Of a stretch of 64,000 bases of DNA, positions 48,139-58,100 are shown one piece after another; the first letter of the stretch is position 1; each line of letters starts with the position of its first letter. A program made the translations under genes and the position numbers. The notes under the pieces are model-generated. The model worked only from the letters and a program-made list of their open reading frames with translations, had not been told where the DNA came from and did no database searches. Location: IMG/VR virus record IMGVR_UViG_3300035703_000016, positions 1 through 64,000 of that record. One strand, written 5' to 3'. Source of the DNA: a virus.

Positions 48139-49524
48139 TTATTTTGAAAGTTCAAAGAACTTTTTACTTAGTATTGATTTTTCTTCAAATGTCAAACTTC
48201 CTGCAGAAGAAGATTTAAATTGTCCATTTGTTTGAGCCTGCATTGATTGAATTTCTTCTTCAGTCAATTCTTGTGTATCTATTTTTATAGAACCATTGTC
48301 TGTGTTTATTTGAGCGTTATATGTCATACCGTCTTGACCGTATCTATTTTTCATAATGTGCACTCTACCAGTTTTATTTAACTTATCGATTCTTTTTCTT
48401 GACAAAGACGCAATAAAATCTGCAATCATAATTTTATTATAAGATCCAGCAGCTTTATCGCCTTCTACAATGTCGTCTTTTGCTCCAGCCCTATTAACTT
48501 GAGAAACAGACCATATTGGTGTATTTAATTCTCTTGCCATTCCCTTTATAGCTGTATATACGTCGTCTATTTCATCCTTTATATCCACAGATTTTCTATT
48601 TGATTTTAATAAATCAATATAATCTATGATAATTAAGTCTGGTTTGTGTCCTAAATCTATACATTTTCTTATGTGAGATTCTATAGTATTAACAGTTGTT
48701 TTCCCCATAGGAAACTCTTTTACTATGAGTTTTCCTGGTATATTTTTTATAACCTTTTCTACAGTTTCTCTATGATTATAAATCTCTTTAAAGTCTATAC
48801 CGGTTAATACCGAATCGTATCTTTTTCCAGTATAAATATCTGAAAGTTCTAATGTATAATGAACAACAGTAAAACCGTTCTTGATAGCGTACGCCCCTAA
48901 ATTAACTAGGAACCAAGATTTTCCACTCCCCGGTCCACCAAATATTAATCCTAAATCTCCTCTTCCCAGTCCTCCCATTAAATGTTGATTAATAATGTCC
49001 CATGGTGTTGGAATTGCAGCTCTATCATCTTCTCTGTGTCTTTGTTCTATATCTTTGTCATACTCATGTCCTATATTTTTATCTGCTCCTGCTTTTAAAG
49101 CTCTATCAATAATAGAACGAATGTCTTCAAATTGACCTTTTCCTAATAAATCTACTGAATTAAGTAATGCCTTTTTTAATTGTTGATTTTTACAAAATCC
49201 AGAAAATTCTTGTTCTATATAATCCCTGTCTTCATTTGCGGCTTTTAATGATTCTTTGACTTGCTCTGCTACTGATATTTTTAATACCTCATTATCTATT
49301 TTTTTTACTTCTACTTGTAAAAATTCTAATGACGGTGTTGTGTGGTATTTATAGTAGTACCTTAATATCTCTTTTACTATCCACTGAGACGCTGGGGAAT
49401 CAAACATTTCAGGCTCTATAACATCATTGATTGTCTGTAGAAACTCTTTATGCTTTAAAAGTGAACTAAGCACTTTTATTTGAAAACCTGAACCGTACGC
49501 GTTAAGCGTATTTAATTGTGCCAT
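48139..49524 (-). CDS. Replicative DNA helicase, DnaB/gp41-like
   Basis: 461 aa. Small N-terminal domain to about residue 150, then RecA-type motor: Walker A GGPGSGKS at 196-203, DLIIIDYIDLLK (Walker B), WSVSQVNRAGAKDD (motif H3) and HIMKNRYGQDGM (arginine finger region). Hexameric 5'-3' helicase, works with the polymerase and ssDNA-binding protein. Confidence 0.85.
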   Translation of the reverse strand: MAQLNTLNAYGSGFQIKVLSSLLKHKEFLQTINDVIEPEMFDSPASQWIVKEILRYYYKYHTTPSLEFLQVEVKKIDNEVLKISVAEQVKESLKAANEDRDYIEQEFSGFCKNQQLKKALLNSVDLLGKGQFEDIRSIIDRALKAGADKNIGHEYDKDIEQRHREDDRAAIPTPWDIINQHLMGGLGRGDLGLIFGGPGSGKSWFLVNLGAYAIKNGFTVVHYTLELSDIYTGKRYDSVLTGIDFKEIYNHRETVEKVIKNIPGKLIVKEFPMGKTTVNTIESHIRKCIDLGHKPDLIIIDYIDLLKSNRKSVDIKDEIDDVYTAIKGMARELNTPIWSVSQVNRAGAKDDIVEGDKAAGSYNKIMIADFIASLSRKRIDKLNKTGRVHIMKNRYGQDGMTYNAQINTDNGSIKIDTQELTEEEIQSMQAQTNGQFKSSSAGSLTFEEKSILSKKFFELSK

Positions 49525-49541
49525 AACTATTTATATTATTT

Positions 49542-50552
49542 TTAATTTGTACTTAAATACCTAAAATTAGTAAACAACCAAGTTTGAGGATTTGTTATAC
49601 TTTTTCCTAATTCATCCTCATTATACATTTCTATAAACTCTGAAGGATAATAATCTTTTTTTGCGTCTTGCACCATTTGATCTATTTCTATCTTTGCATC
49701 TTCTGGAATATTAGTATCTTCTAAGTCCATTAATTGCTTATTTATATATAGCTGATTCTTAAAGTCATATATTTTATTTAGCAATGGAACTTTACTATCT
49801 TTACATTTATCTAAGATATTCTCTAGATTAATAGTAACTGATTCTCCCAATTCAGGAAAATGTTTTAATAGAGTCTTGATTCCTAATCCTTTTACTCCAG
49901 GTACATTATCGCCTTTATCTCCTAATAAAATCTTTTGAGTTAAGAAATTTTTAGATGTGACTTCATATTCTCTTAATACGTCGTGTGGTCCATAAAATTT
50001 CTTTTTAGTAGGAGAATATATAGTTACTCTATCAGACGCTAGTTGAAGATAATCTCTATCAGAGGACATTATTGTTACTTCTCCATCAATACGTTTTGTT
50101 ATATATCCTATAACATCATCTGCTTCTATTTTATCAATGCATAAAAGATCCACTGGCAGACATTTTAAATAATCTATTAGTCTCACTAGTTGATTTTTTA
50201 TTGCGTCTCCTTCTTCTTCTAATGAATCAAATGTATCCCAATTTGTAATTCTTTTTAGTCCTCTATGGGCTTTATATTCTGGATATAGATATCTTTTATT
50301 TGTAGAACTACCTTTTCCGTCAAATACCACTATGACTCTGCTTGGTCGAACTAGTCTCATTCCGTAAGCCATTGATTTTAAAAATCCAGTCAGCGCTCCA
50401 ATGTGCTGTCCTGAAGGATTCGTATGCTGAATCATTGCGAACGATCTCAAAAAATTATTCAACCCGTCTACTATGAAAGTTTTAGATTTTTCATTAGAAA
50501 CAGATTTTTCATCTTTTAATGAGTCTAATATATCTTGATAATTGCTATTCAT
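49542..50552 (-). CDS. 5'-3' exonuclease (FEN / RNase H-like), 336 aa
   Basis: FIVDGLNNFLRSF, VIVVFDGKGSSTNKR, KIEADDVIGYI, TIMSSDRDYLQLA and GDKGDNVPGVKGLG are the acidic metal motifs and helix-three-turn of the PIN/5'-nuclease family. Removes RNA primers or flaps at the fork, like T4 RNase H. Confidence 0.85.
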   Translation of the reverse strand: MNSNYQDILDSLKDEKSVSNEKSKTFIVDGLNNFLRSFAMIQHTNPSGQHIGALTGFLKSMAYGMRLVRPSRVIVVFDGKGSSTNKRYLYPEYKAHRGLKRITNWDTFDSLEEEGDAIKNQLVRLIDYLKCLPVDLLCIDKIEADDVIGYITKRIDGEVTIMSSDRDYLQLASDRVTIYSPTKKKFYGPHDVLREYEVTSKNFLTQKILLGDKGDNVPGVKGLGIKTLLKHFPELGESVTINLENILDKCKDSKVPLLNKIYDFKNQLYINKQLMDLEDTNIPEDAKIEIDQMVQDAKKDYYPSEFIEMYNEDELGKSITNPQTWLFTNFRYLSTN

Positions 50553-50564
50553 AATTTTTATTTT

Positions 50565-51644
50565 TTATTCTGAATCATCAAAAATATCTGATGAATTTTC
50601 TGGTTCTTCTATTAAGTCAAAATCTTCAGTTCCCAAAGTCTTTAACCATTCATGAGCATGAGTCTTTTTATAAGATTCGATTTCTTTTTTATCATCATTT
50701 ATAAATCCATGAACAGTCATTATAACTTTTCCAATAGCTGTTACTCCAGTAATGTGATTTTTATCACAACTTAATCTAGTTCTTTTTGCAAACTCTACTG
50801 TTTTTCCATTTTTACTAGCATTTATTTTATTAGTGCCTGCATTTGTTATATTTCCAAAAGTTAAAACTAAAGAAGCGTCAAACCACATAGTATTACCACC
50901 TTTATTTTGCATTTTTGGTTGACCTAGTCTTACTTCTGGTTTTGCTACCCAAACTTTATTAATAGCAACTAATGTGTTTGTATATTTTTGACTTTCTTTT
51001 CTAGACATTATGATCCTTTGGTTGATAAAATTACCAAATTGTTGACTCATAGCTCCAGCATTCCACTCGTTATTATTGGAATTTGATTCTATGCTTAATC
51101 TACATGGAATTGATCCAACAGAATCCCAGAAAAAACAAATATTATAAGGTAGATTTTCTTTTTTTTGTTCATCTAATATATCAGCAATAAATGCAGAGAC
51201 GTCTTCTACACAATTCATTTTTTCTCTATCTACATAAATAAAAAATCCGCTATAGTCTACTACTTCTCCAGTAGTTTCATCTACTACTTCATCAAATTTT
51301 AATCCCATTGACTTTGCATGCTCCCAAGACCACTTCATTTCTGTAATTATAAAAACTGGTAAAATCCCCATAGATTGAGCACTAACTGCTGCTTCCAATA
51401 GCGCTGTTGTTTTTCCAGTATCTGAGTGACCTCTCAAAAGAGTTATATGACCTAATGGTATTCCTGAAATTTGTAAAGTATCTTGAAATGCTTGAGATAG
51501 AGGAATCCACCTAGTCTCTTTAAATTTTACAGAAGTGCTCGATAAATTTTTAGATTTTTTAAATTTATCTAAACTAAAAGAGCCCTTTATAGCATCTGAT
51601 ACACTAGAAATAACCCCTTCTTTTTTTTCTTTGTCTTTTTTCAT
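50565..51644 (-). CDS. uvsX: RecA/UvsX-like recombinase
   Basis: 359 aa. N-terminal basic region, Walker A GHSDTGKTT at 72-80, FFWDSVGSIPCRL (Walker B region), LVAINKVWVAKPEVRLGQPK (L1-like) and GGNTMWFDASLVLTF. Strand exchange in recombination-dependent replication. The acidic tail (SSDIFDDSE) is typical. Confidence 0.82.
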   Translation of the reverse strand: MKKDKEKKEGVISSVSDAIKGSFSLDKFKKSKNLSSTSVKFKETRWIPLSQAFQDTLQISGIPLGHITLLRGHSDTGKTTALLEAAVSAQSMGILPVFIITEMKWSWEHAKSMGLKFDEVVDETTGEVVDYSGFFIYVDREKMNCVEDVSAFIADILDEQKKENLPYNICFFWDSVGSIPCRLSIESNSNNNEWNAGAMSQQFGNFINQRIIMSRKESQKYTNTLVAINKVWVAKPEVRLGQPKMQNKGGNTMWFDASLVLTFGNITNAGTNKINASKNGKTVEFAKRTRLSCDKNHITGVTAIGKVIMTVHGFINDDKKEIESYKKTHAHEWLKTLGTEDFDLIEEPENSSDIFDDSE

Positions 51645-51674
51645 ATAATATATAACTAATTTTTAAAAATAAAA

Positions 51675-51726
51675 ATGGCCCTAACAATTCCGAGAACTAC
51701 TACCCTCTGCGGAAAATTAGGGCCAT
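51675..51726 (-). terminator. Long nested terminator hairpin
   Basis: Perfect 10-bp outer stem ATGGCCCTAA/TTAGGGCCAT enclosing an inner CCG..CGG / AGA..TCT stem, followed on the minus strand by a T-rich tract (TTTTTATTTTT). It lies directly after the ssDNA-binding protein gene and before uvsX. The nested arm is unusual for a simple terminator; a regulatory or processing role is possible. Confidence 0.7.
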
Positions 51727-51778
51727 ATAATTTAGAATATAGATTGTTTAGTAGTAGTAAACATCTAATACATATAGA

Positions 51779-52603
51779 CTACAGGTTAAATAGTTCGTCT
51801 ATTACTTTATCTGTATCTGATTTTTTTGTGCTAAGAGAAAAAGATTTTGGTTCAGCATCTTTTCCTTTTTGCCAAGGTAAATCTCCAGATGTTTCTGATT
51901 CTTCTATAACTGCTGCTGGTTTTTCAGTTTCTTCTTCAGGAGTCAAATGAGCCTGTAAAGCTGCTTTCATATCTTCATAAGAATGCTTTGTATACGCTTC
52001 TAGAGGATTTGGCTGCTCGGTTAACCACTTTTTAACTTCTGCTTCTTTTTCTGATAAAGGGGTTATTTTAGTTCTTACTCTTACTTTTGATTGAGTATAC
52101 TGTGTTCCATTCTGTTCTGGAGAAGTTGTTTCTATTGTGATATCACGTCCAGAAATAGGATCTGTATAATCGCCAACGTCTTCATCTTCCATAATAGCGA
52201 TCAGTTCCATATAAACTTGTTTGCTAAATTCCCAAAGCATTACACCTTTGTCTTCTTCTCCTCTTACTATTACAGGAACCATTACTCTCATTCTAGGTTC
52301 TAGCTTTTTAGCAAGCTGCCAATCTTCTTTATTTGAAGACTTTCTTAATTTTTGAGTAAATTCAGAAATAGGATCTTTTTCTCCATAATTAGAAGGAGAC
52401 ATCATCGTCTTATTGTTTATGCCATAATACACATAAACTTCTTTAAAAGGATTGGTTTTATCGAAAACTGATGGTAAGATTCTTACTGAATGTTTTCCTA
52501 CAGATGGTCTCCAAAGAGTTTTAGGTTTATTGTCTCCTTTTGCTGATTTTGGATTTTGTAATGCAGCTAATCGCTGCTTCAATGCTGAAATGTCAATTGC
52601 CAT
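51779..52603 (-). CDS. Single-stranded DNA-binding protein, gp32-like
   Basis: 274 aa. N-terminal LKQRLAALQN oligomerisation helix, WRPSVGKHSVRILPSVFDKT, then YYGINNKTMM, and MLWEFSKQVYMELIAIMEDE with DITIE strand: the core of T4 gp32-type OB proteins, without visible zinc ligands. C-terminal 70 residues acidic and ending DKVIDELFNL, the expected protein-interaction tail. Separately terminated from uvsX. Confidence 0.8.
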   Translation of the reverse strand: MAIDISALKQRLAALQNPKSAKGDNKPKTLWRPSVGKHSVRILPSVFDKTNPFKEVYVYYGINNKTMMSPSNYGEKDPISEFTQKLRKSSNKEDWQLAKKLEPRMRVMVPVIVRGEEDKGVMLWEFSKQVYMELIAIMEDEDVGDYTDPISGRDITIETTSPEQNGTQYTQSKVRVRTKITPLSEKEAEVKKWLTEQPNPLEAYTKHSYEDMKAALQAHLTPEEETEKPAAVIEESETSGDLPWQKGKDAEPKSFSLSTKKSDTDKVIDELFNL

Positions 52604-52663
52604 AATATTTCGTAAATGTTTATAATTAAATGTATAAAAGTAGATTGATATAAAAAAACAAAT

Positions 52664-53086
52664 CTATGAAGTCGTAATTATCTTATGAACTAGTGTATTT
52701 AATTTTCTAAATTCATTTCCTTGAGTTAGTAATAAAGAATTTTTATACTCATTCCAGTCTACAGAAACTCTACTATCAGAAATTCCATTATTTAATCTTT
52801 GTATTAAATTATTTAAAGCATTTATAGTATATAGAGTATTTGTTTCTTTTTTTCTATGAAGTAGTATAGTATTACTTATAATGTATGTTTGTTGATCTTC
52901 TACTTCGATATTGTAAGTACACATATATTCTTCTGATTCTGGAGAAGCAAGAACAAATATCTTATTATATAGGATTTTATATTGACTATTTATCTCTGCT
53001 AGTCTTTGATCTAATCTGTCTTTTGGAGTAAAGCTACAAAACAGCCTATTCATGAGTGATTGTTGCGTTAATGTTATCGATGCCAT
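52664..53086 (-). CDS. Hypothetical protein, 140 aa
   Basis: LMNRLFCSFTPKDRLDQRLA, then ILYNKIFVLASPESEEYMCT and NTLYTINALNNLIQRLNNG. Seems a conserved phage protein but I cannot name it; its position between ssDNA-binding protein and the second polymerase suggests a replication or transcription role. ATATTTAT motif overlaps the leader. Confidence 0.55.
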   Translation of the reverse strand: MASITLTQQSLMNRLFCSFTPKDRLDQRLAEINSQYKILYNKIFVLASPESEEYMCTYNIEVEDQQTYIISNTILLHRKKETNTLYTINALNNLIQRLNNGISDSRVSVDWNEYKNSLLLTQGNEFRKLNTLVHKIITTS

Positions 53087-53112
53087 AACCTTTTATTTAT
53101 AAATATCGTCTT

Positions 53113-54417
53113 TTAGTTAAAAAAATAAGTTTTTGAATGTCTATGTTTTACTTTAAATTCTCCCTCTTCTAAAATTTGTTTTACTTTTATTAAAAACTCT
53201 TTTCCGTCTTCTATAGAATAATCGAATAAAAAAGAATCATACGTAATAAGTACTAATTTACTTTTATAATTTTGCATCATTTCCCTTAGTTTCTCTATTT
53301 TATAAGAATTTACTCTTGTTTCTAAATTCTGAATCCAATAATTAAATAATTTAAGAGCAGTTATTTCAGAATCTCTTTTTAACATTATCCCCGTTGGTAG
53401 CGTTATGGATCCTTGTTTTTTATACTTAGCCCATATTTTGTTTATAAAATTATCTAAAGATGAAAAAAATAAATGTTTTTTGTATTTATCTTCTATTCCT
53501 CCATATAACTGTCTAAAAGTTATCTCTTTAGATTTATTATACTCTTCTTCTGTTAAATTACTTTTATTAAAGTATATTTTTCCTAATTGAGCGTGTATAG
53601 ACTCTTGAGTATCTTCAAATTGATAATTAATTTGCTTAGCTATTAGTCTTAAATGATAACTGTCAAAATCGAATTCTATTAAATAATCATATCTTGGAAT
53701 AAAACAATCTCTAAACTCTTTATTTTTAGGAATTGCTACAAAATTAATTCCGTTGTATGAGTTTGTAGGTCTACCTGTTGTATTATACATATTATAGTAA
53801 GAATATGCTAATCTAGATTTTATAAAAACTCTACTATCTTCTATTCCATATACTTTTTCAAATAATTTTTGATTTATGCAAATACCAGATTTCTCAACCC
53901 ACTTATATAAAAGGGATATTTTATTTAAAATAGAATAATCATTTTCTAAATCAATTAAAGATTGTACTTTATTGTATAAATTTTCACATCTTTCATAATG
54001 TTTTGTTATAGGAATAATTTCATTTATGCTATCTAATTGTCGTAGTCTTGAGTTAAATTCTCTATGTAAAATTGTACTATATTCTAGTTTTGATGAGTCT
54101 ATCCCCTGTTCTACTCTAGTAAATTGTAAATCTATAACATTCTCTAAATTTAAAAAATAAGAATGAAATTTATAATCCAATAAATACACTTTTTTATGGC
54201 AGTTTATGAAACATTCAATTTGAGCTACTTCTAGGCTAAATCCTTCGCTATGATTCACTGAGAGTATATAACCTTTAGTTCCATCATTATAATAGACCAG
54301 AGAGCATCTGGATAGCTCAGGATGGCATTTATCTGAAGATGGTATTAATTGAATGAAACAAACATCGCTTTTTGGTAAATTATCTAATTGTTCTTTTGTT
54401 TCAATAATAAAATACAT
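53113..54417 (-). CDS. Compact family A polymerase-like protein, 434 aa
   Basis: The middle has YNTTGRPTNSYNGINFVAIP (fingers-entry region as in Pol I), LIEFDFDSYHLRLIAKQ (motif A with Asp), KSKEITFRQLYGG (motif B-like) and LVLITYDSFLFDY (motif C with Asp). No exonuclease motif set. So both metal-binding Asp are kept but the protein is far smaller than the 769-aa polymerase at 41490. Could be a repair or specialised polymerase, or a primase-like enzyme. Confidence 0.65.
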   Translation of the reverse strand: MYFIIETKEQLDNLPKSDVCFIQLIPSSDKCHPELSRCSLVYYNDGTKGYILSVNHSEGFSLEVAQIECFINCHKKVYLLDYKFHSYFLNLENVIDLQFTRVEQGIDSSKLEYSTILHREFNSRLRQLDSINEIIPITKHYERCENLYNKVQSLIDLENDYSILNKISLLYKWVEKSGICINQKLFEKVYGIEDSRVFIKSRLAYSYYNMYNTTGRPTNSYNGINFVAIPKNKEFRDCFIPRYDYLIEFDFDSYHLRLIAKQINYQFEDTQESIHAQLGKIYFNKSNLTEEEYNKSKEITFRQLYGGIEDKYKKHLFFSSLDNFINKIWAKYKKQGSITLPTGIMLKRDSEITALKLFNYWIQNLETRVNSYKIEKLREMMQNYKSKLVLITYDSFLFDYSIEDGKEFLIKVKQILEEGEFKVKHRHSKTYFFN

Positions 54418-54474
54418 GACATAACCTATTTTTATTAAAGTATTTTATTTTTTGAATTTTTTTTAACTTTTGTT

Positions 54475-55149
54475 CTAAGTGTTAGGTCTTGCCCATTTTG
54501 AGTAGTCTCCTCCTATAAAATCAATTATTCCAAGTAAAGTTCTATTTAAATTTTCTGTGAGTCTCTTATTCACATCTATTATTCCAGATCTAGTATCATA
54601 TTGATTTATTCTAATAGAATTTAGAGGACCAGTTAATTTCCAAAGAATTTGACCTGTTTGATACATAGATATATCATAAGAAGCTGATCCGTCTTGAATG
54701 CTATTGTATTCTTGTTCTGAAATCTCGATTATAAATCCGATATTATTTTTCTTTTTCACAAAATACCTAATAATGTATCCTCTATCGTAATCACTTGGAA
54801 GAGGGAGCGGATAAAACGATAAAGGACCTGTTGTTGAATTTCCTATTCCATATACCGATTGTTGAGTTGTTGGAGAGGTTATGTTTTTATTATTAGGTGT
54901 AGAATTAGAAAGAGCATCTATCAGTATAGGAGACAAACTTTTATTTGTCAATACTGGAGATTGTTTATATTGTTGCACTGGAGTTAATAACTCGTTTGGT
55001 CCTGAAATAGGATCAGTTCCTGAAAATGCTTTACCGTCATACGTTGTATAAAATTTACCAACATATGGTTTTCCATTTACAGTAAAATCTCCACCAGCTG
55101 TGTTTTGATTAGTCTGTACTCTAAATGAAGGATAATATTTTAATGACAT
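54475..55149 (-). CDS. Putative virion/baseplate protein, 224 aa
   Basis: GGDFTVNGKPYVGKFYTTYD near the N-terminus is like the GGE(F/Y)xxNGxxYxGxYH segment found in structural proteins of large myoviruses. Thr/Ser/Asn/Pro-rich linker follows, then a strand-rich domain. Two nt from the baseplate hub gene, so probably a tail component. Confidence 0.5.
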   Translation of the reverse strand: MSLKYYPSFRVQTNQNTAGGDFTVNGKPYVGKFYTTYDGKAFSGTDPISGPNELLTPVQQYKQSPVLTNKSLSPILIDALSNSTPNNKNITSPTTQQSVYGIGNSTTGPLSFYPLPLPSDYDRGYIIRYFVKKKNNIGFIIEISEQEYNSIQDGSASYDISMYQTGQILWKLTGPLNSIRINQYDTRSGIIDVNKRLTENLNRTLLGIIDFIGGDYSKWARPNT

Positions 55150-55150
55150 A

Positions 55151-58100
55151 TTACGTTAATGTTGAAGTATTATCTTTAAATATAGTATTTGCTGCGGCAA
55201 GTCTACCATTAAAATTAGCTGATTCTGCTTTTGGCCTTTCATACTTATTCATTATAATTTTTGTAGCTTGTTCTACAGTAGATGAAGTTTTTATTTCAGA
55301 TAATACATTTGGATAATCTTTTTGTAATTCTTCTACTACAAATTCTAATTGAGTATATAAGTCTGATACGCTTTTATTTTTTTTATATGCAAACATTCTT
55401 AGCTTATCTTGTCTACTTTTTATAGTCCACTGCGCTAGTCCATATCCTACATTTGGAGTTAGCGGAGCAGCTGTTGAGACTTGAGTTGCATTTGGATTTA
55501 ATCTACTTTCTTGCCAAAAATTTCCAACAAATGCAGATGCTTGTTCTGAAGTAAAAATTTCTTTACTTTTTGGAGTAGATTTTCCCGTAAAAAACTGATA
55601 AATTAAATTTGCATTTCTTGGTAAACTTATATTTATTTGTTCTGGGATTATATCTTGATTTTGGATTTCTACTTGAGTTGGAATAATGTCTCTAACTTCT
55701 GACTGACCTTTACTTGGATTTCTTATAAGAGTCATAAATCCATCAATACTAGTTGTCCATTGATTATCTGAAATTGTATGAGATATTTTTGATATTGAAA
55801 AAGCCGTCTTTCTTAAATTTCCTGCTCCATCACTAAGATTTATAGAACTATATCTATACGGTAATAATCTTTCATCTATTGTATATAATTGAAATGGAAA
55901 TAATCCAGACATCCCATCCATTACGACATTAGATTTAACAGGTATTATCATAGCATGTAAACTTTCAGGCTGTTCATTTTTTACTTTTGCCATTTTATCA
56001 ATATAATATGACATAGCTTTATTAATAGAGTCTCTTGATATAAAAAGAGTATCTTGATTTTCACTACCGTCTTCTCTAGAAATACTATAAATACTCTTTA
56101 CTACGTTGTTAAAATTTATAGCAAGTTGAGCAGCTGGAAGATTAGAAGATTCATCCTCAGAATTAGAAGGATCACTAAATTTATATGGAAGATATCTATC
56201 AAAAGATCCAGAATTATAAATTCCAAAATCAGAAGTATTTTTAGAATTTGATACTTGATCTTGAATTCCTGGATTTGAAGATATTGCTATTAAACTAGCT
56301 AGTCTTGAACTTAAATCCGTGCTAATGTTAAATGATCTAGCTATAGATTTTTTGCCATAAATAGGTATTTCGTATTCGTCTGATTGTGAATTAACTATAG
56401 AACTATGAACGCTTTGTAAAGATTCATCTGGTCTTATTTGTATCTGATCATCAGTTATAACATAACAATTAGCTGTATCACTATAGGATAATCTAAATGA
56501 ATTATATAAACCCATACTTTTATTCAAATCAGTTAATATTTTTTCTATGACTGTTTGAAAATAGGCTTCGTTGGTACTACTACTGTTTTTTATAGTCTGA
56601 ATCACATCTTGTAATAGATAATTTATGTCAACCATTACATTCATCAGTCTTCCTATATATCCGTCAGGTTTACCTCCAAATTTTGGAATTTTTTGTTGAG
56701 GAAGAGCGCCACTTAATTTATCATTTGAAAAATCAAATAAAGGTGTTGGTGCTTGAATTGGAATTTGTTGATTTGTATCTTGCAGTTTTGGTAGAACAGC
56801 TTTTATTGAATCATTTTCTATTAATGTTTTATTAAATAACTTTTTATAGTCTTGATTTTTTCCTATGTATGGCACTATAAATTTGTAAGGATCTATAGAT
56901 ATTTGATTTATGCTACTTAAATAAAAATTCGTTTCTGGGTTAAAATCTAAATAAGTCACTGGAGTGAGTGTATCTCCGGTTTTTAATTTTCCAACTGTCT
57001 CTTTGTTATAAAGTAAACTGGTGTGATTTAGCATCAAAAAGAATAATCCTAAATTAATATAGACAGATAGCTTTGGTTTAGAACTTACTTCTAAATCACA
57101 AGATTCTCCGTAAGGAACGGGAACTATTTTAAATAACTCTTTAAAGTTTACTTGAGGAATTACGCCTTTAGCCATTTGATTTTTTAAAATCATCGTGCTA
57201 TTTGAATCATTTTTATAGGCATTTTCCCCAGACATTAAATAAAAATTATTTCCATATCTTAGATTTGCTTCTAATCTATCTAAAGAGTTTAATGTTCCAC
57301 TTATATACTTCTTAAAAAACTCATCATCATATTTTGAATAATCTTCTTCCCACGGAATTCCTTTATTAAATATAGGAGCGTATACTCCTTCAGAAAATAA
57401 ATTTTTTATAAAGTCTTTGTATTCAGGTCTAGATAATAATTGTCTATTAGTCGCATTATTTACTCCGTATAAAAGTATTGATCTTAACATGAGTTCAATA
57501 GTAGACTCAGAATCTACTGTGCCTCTTAAAGCTTCAGCGTTATATTCATTCTGCAAGTCCCTTTCTTTTTGAGATAATTGAGCTAATGCGTCATTTTCGG
57601 CTTTTTGAATAGCAGCATTTCTCTCTTGAAGAAATTTGTTTTCTCTTAAATTTTGAGGACCAATTATGCTGGTTATTATTCCAAAATCTGAATAATCAGA
57701 TATTTTATTTCCAAGTATAATTTTATATTCAGAATTATTTTTTACTGATAATACTATCTTAGAGTGGCTAGAAATATCTGTTTCTATACTATCTATATAA
57801 TACTCTGTATTTGGATTTGAAAATAAAGACTTTGCTGTATCAATAGATCCTCCAGAAATATCAAGTGTTATAGAAAATTTAATATTATTTTTTTGATAAG
57901 ACATATTATCACCAGACTCTTGAAATAATATGTCTACATAGTTTGTAGATGATTTTCTGTCTCCTATTTTTATGTCTAAATTTAATAAAGTTACTCCATC
58001 TATTTTATTATTAACCAATCTATATAAGTAGTCTGTATCTAATTTAACTGATATATTCCCAAAAGATTTTTGTTGGGGTTGACTAGTAATTGCAATATAT

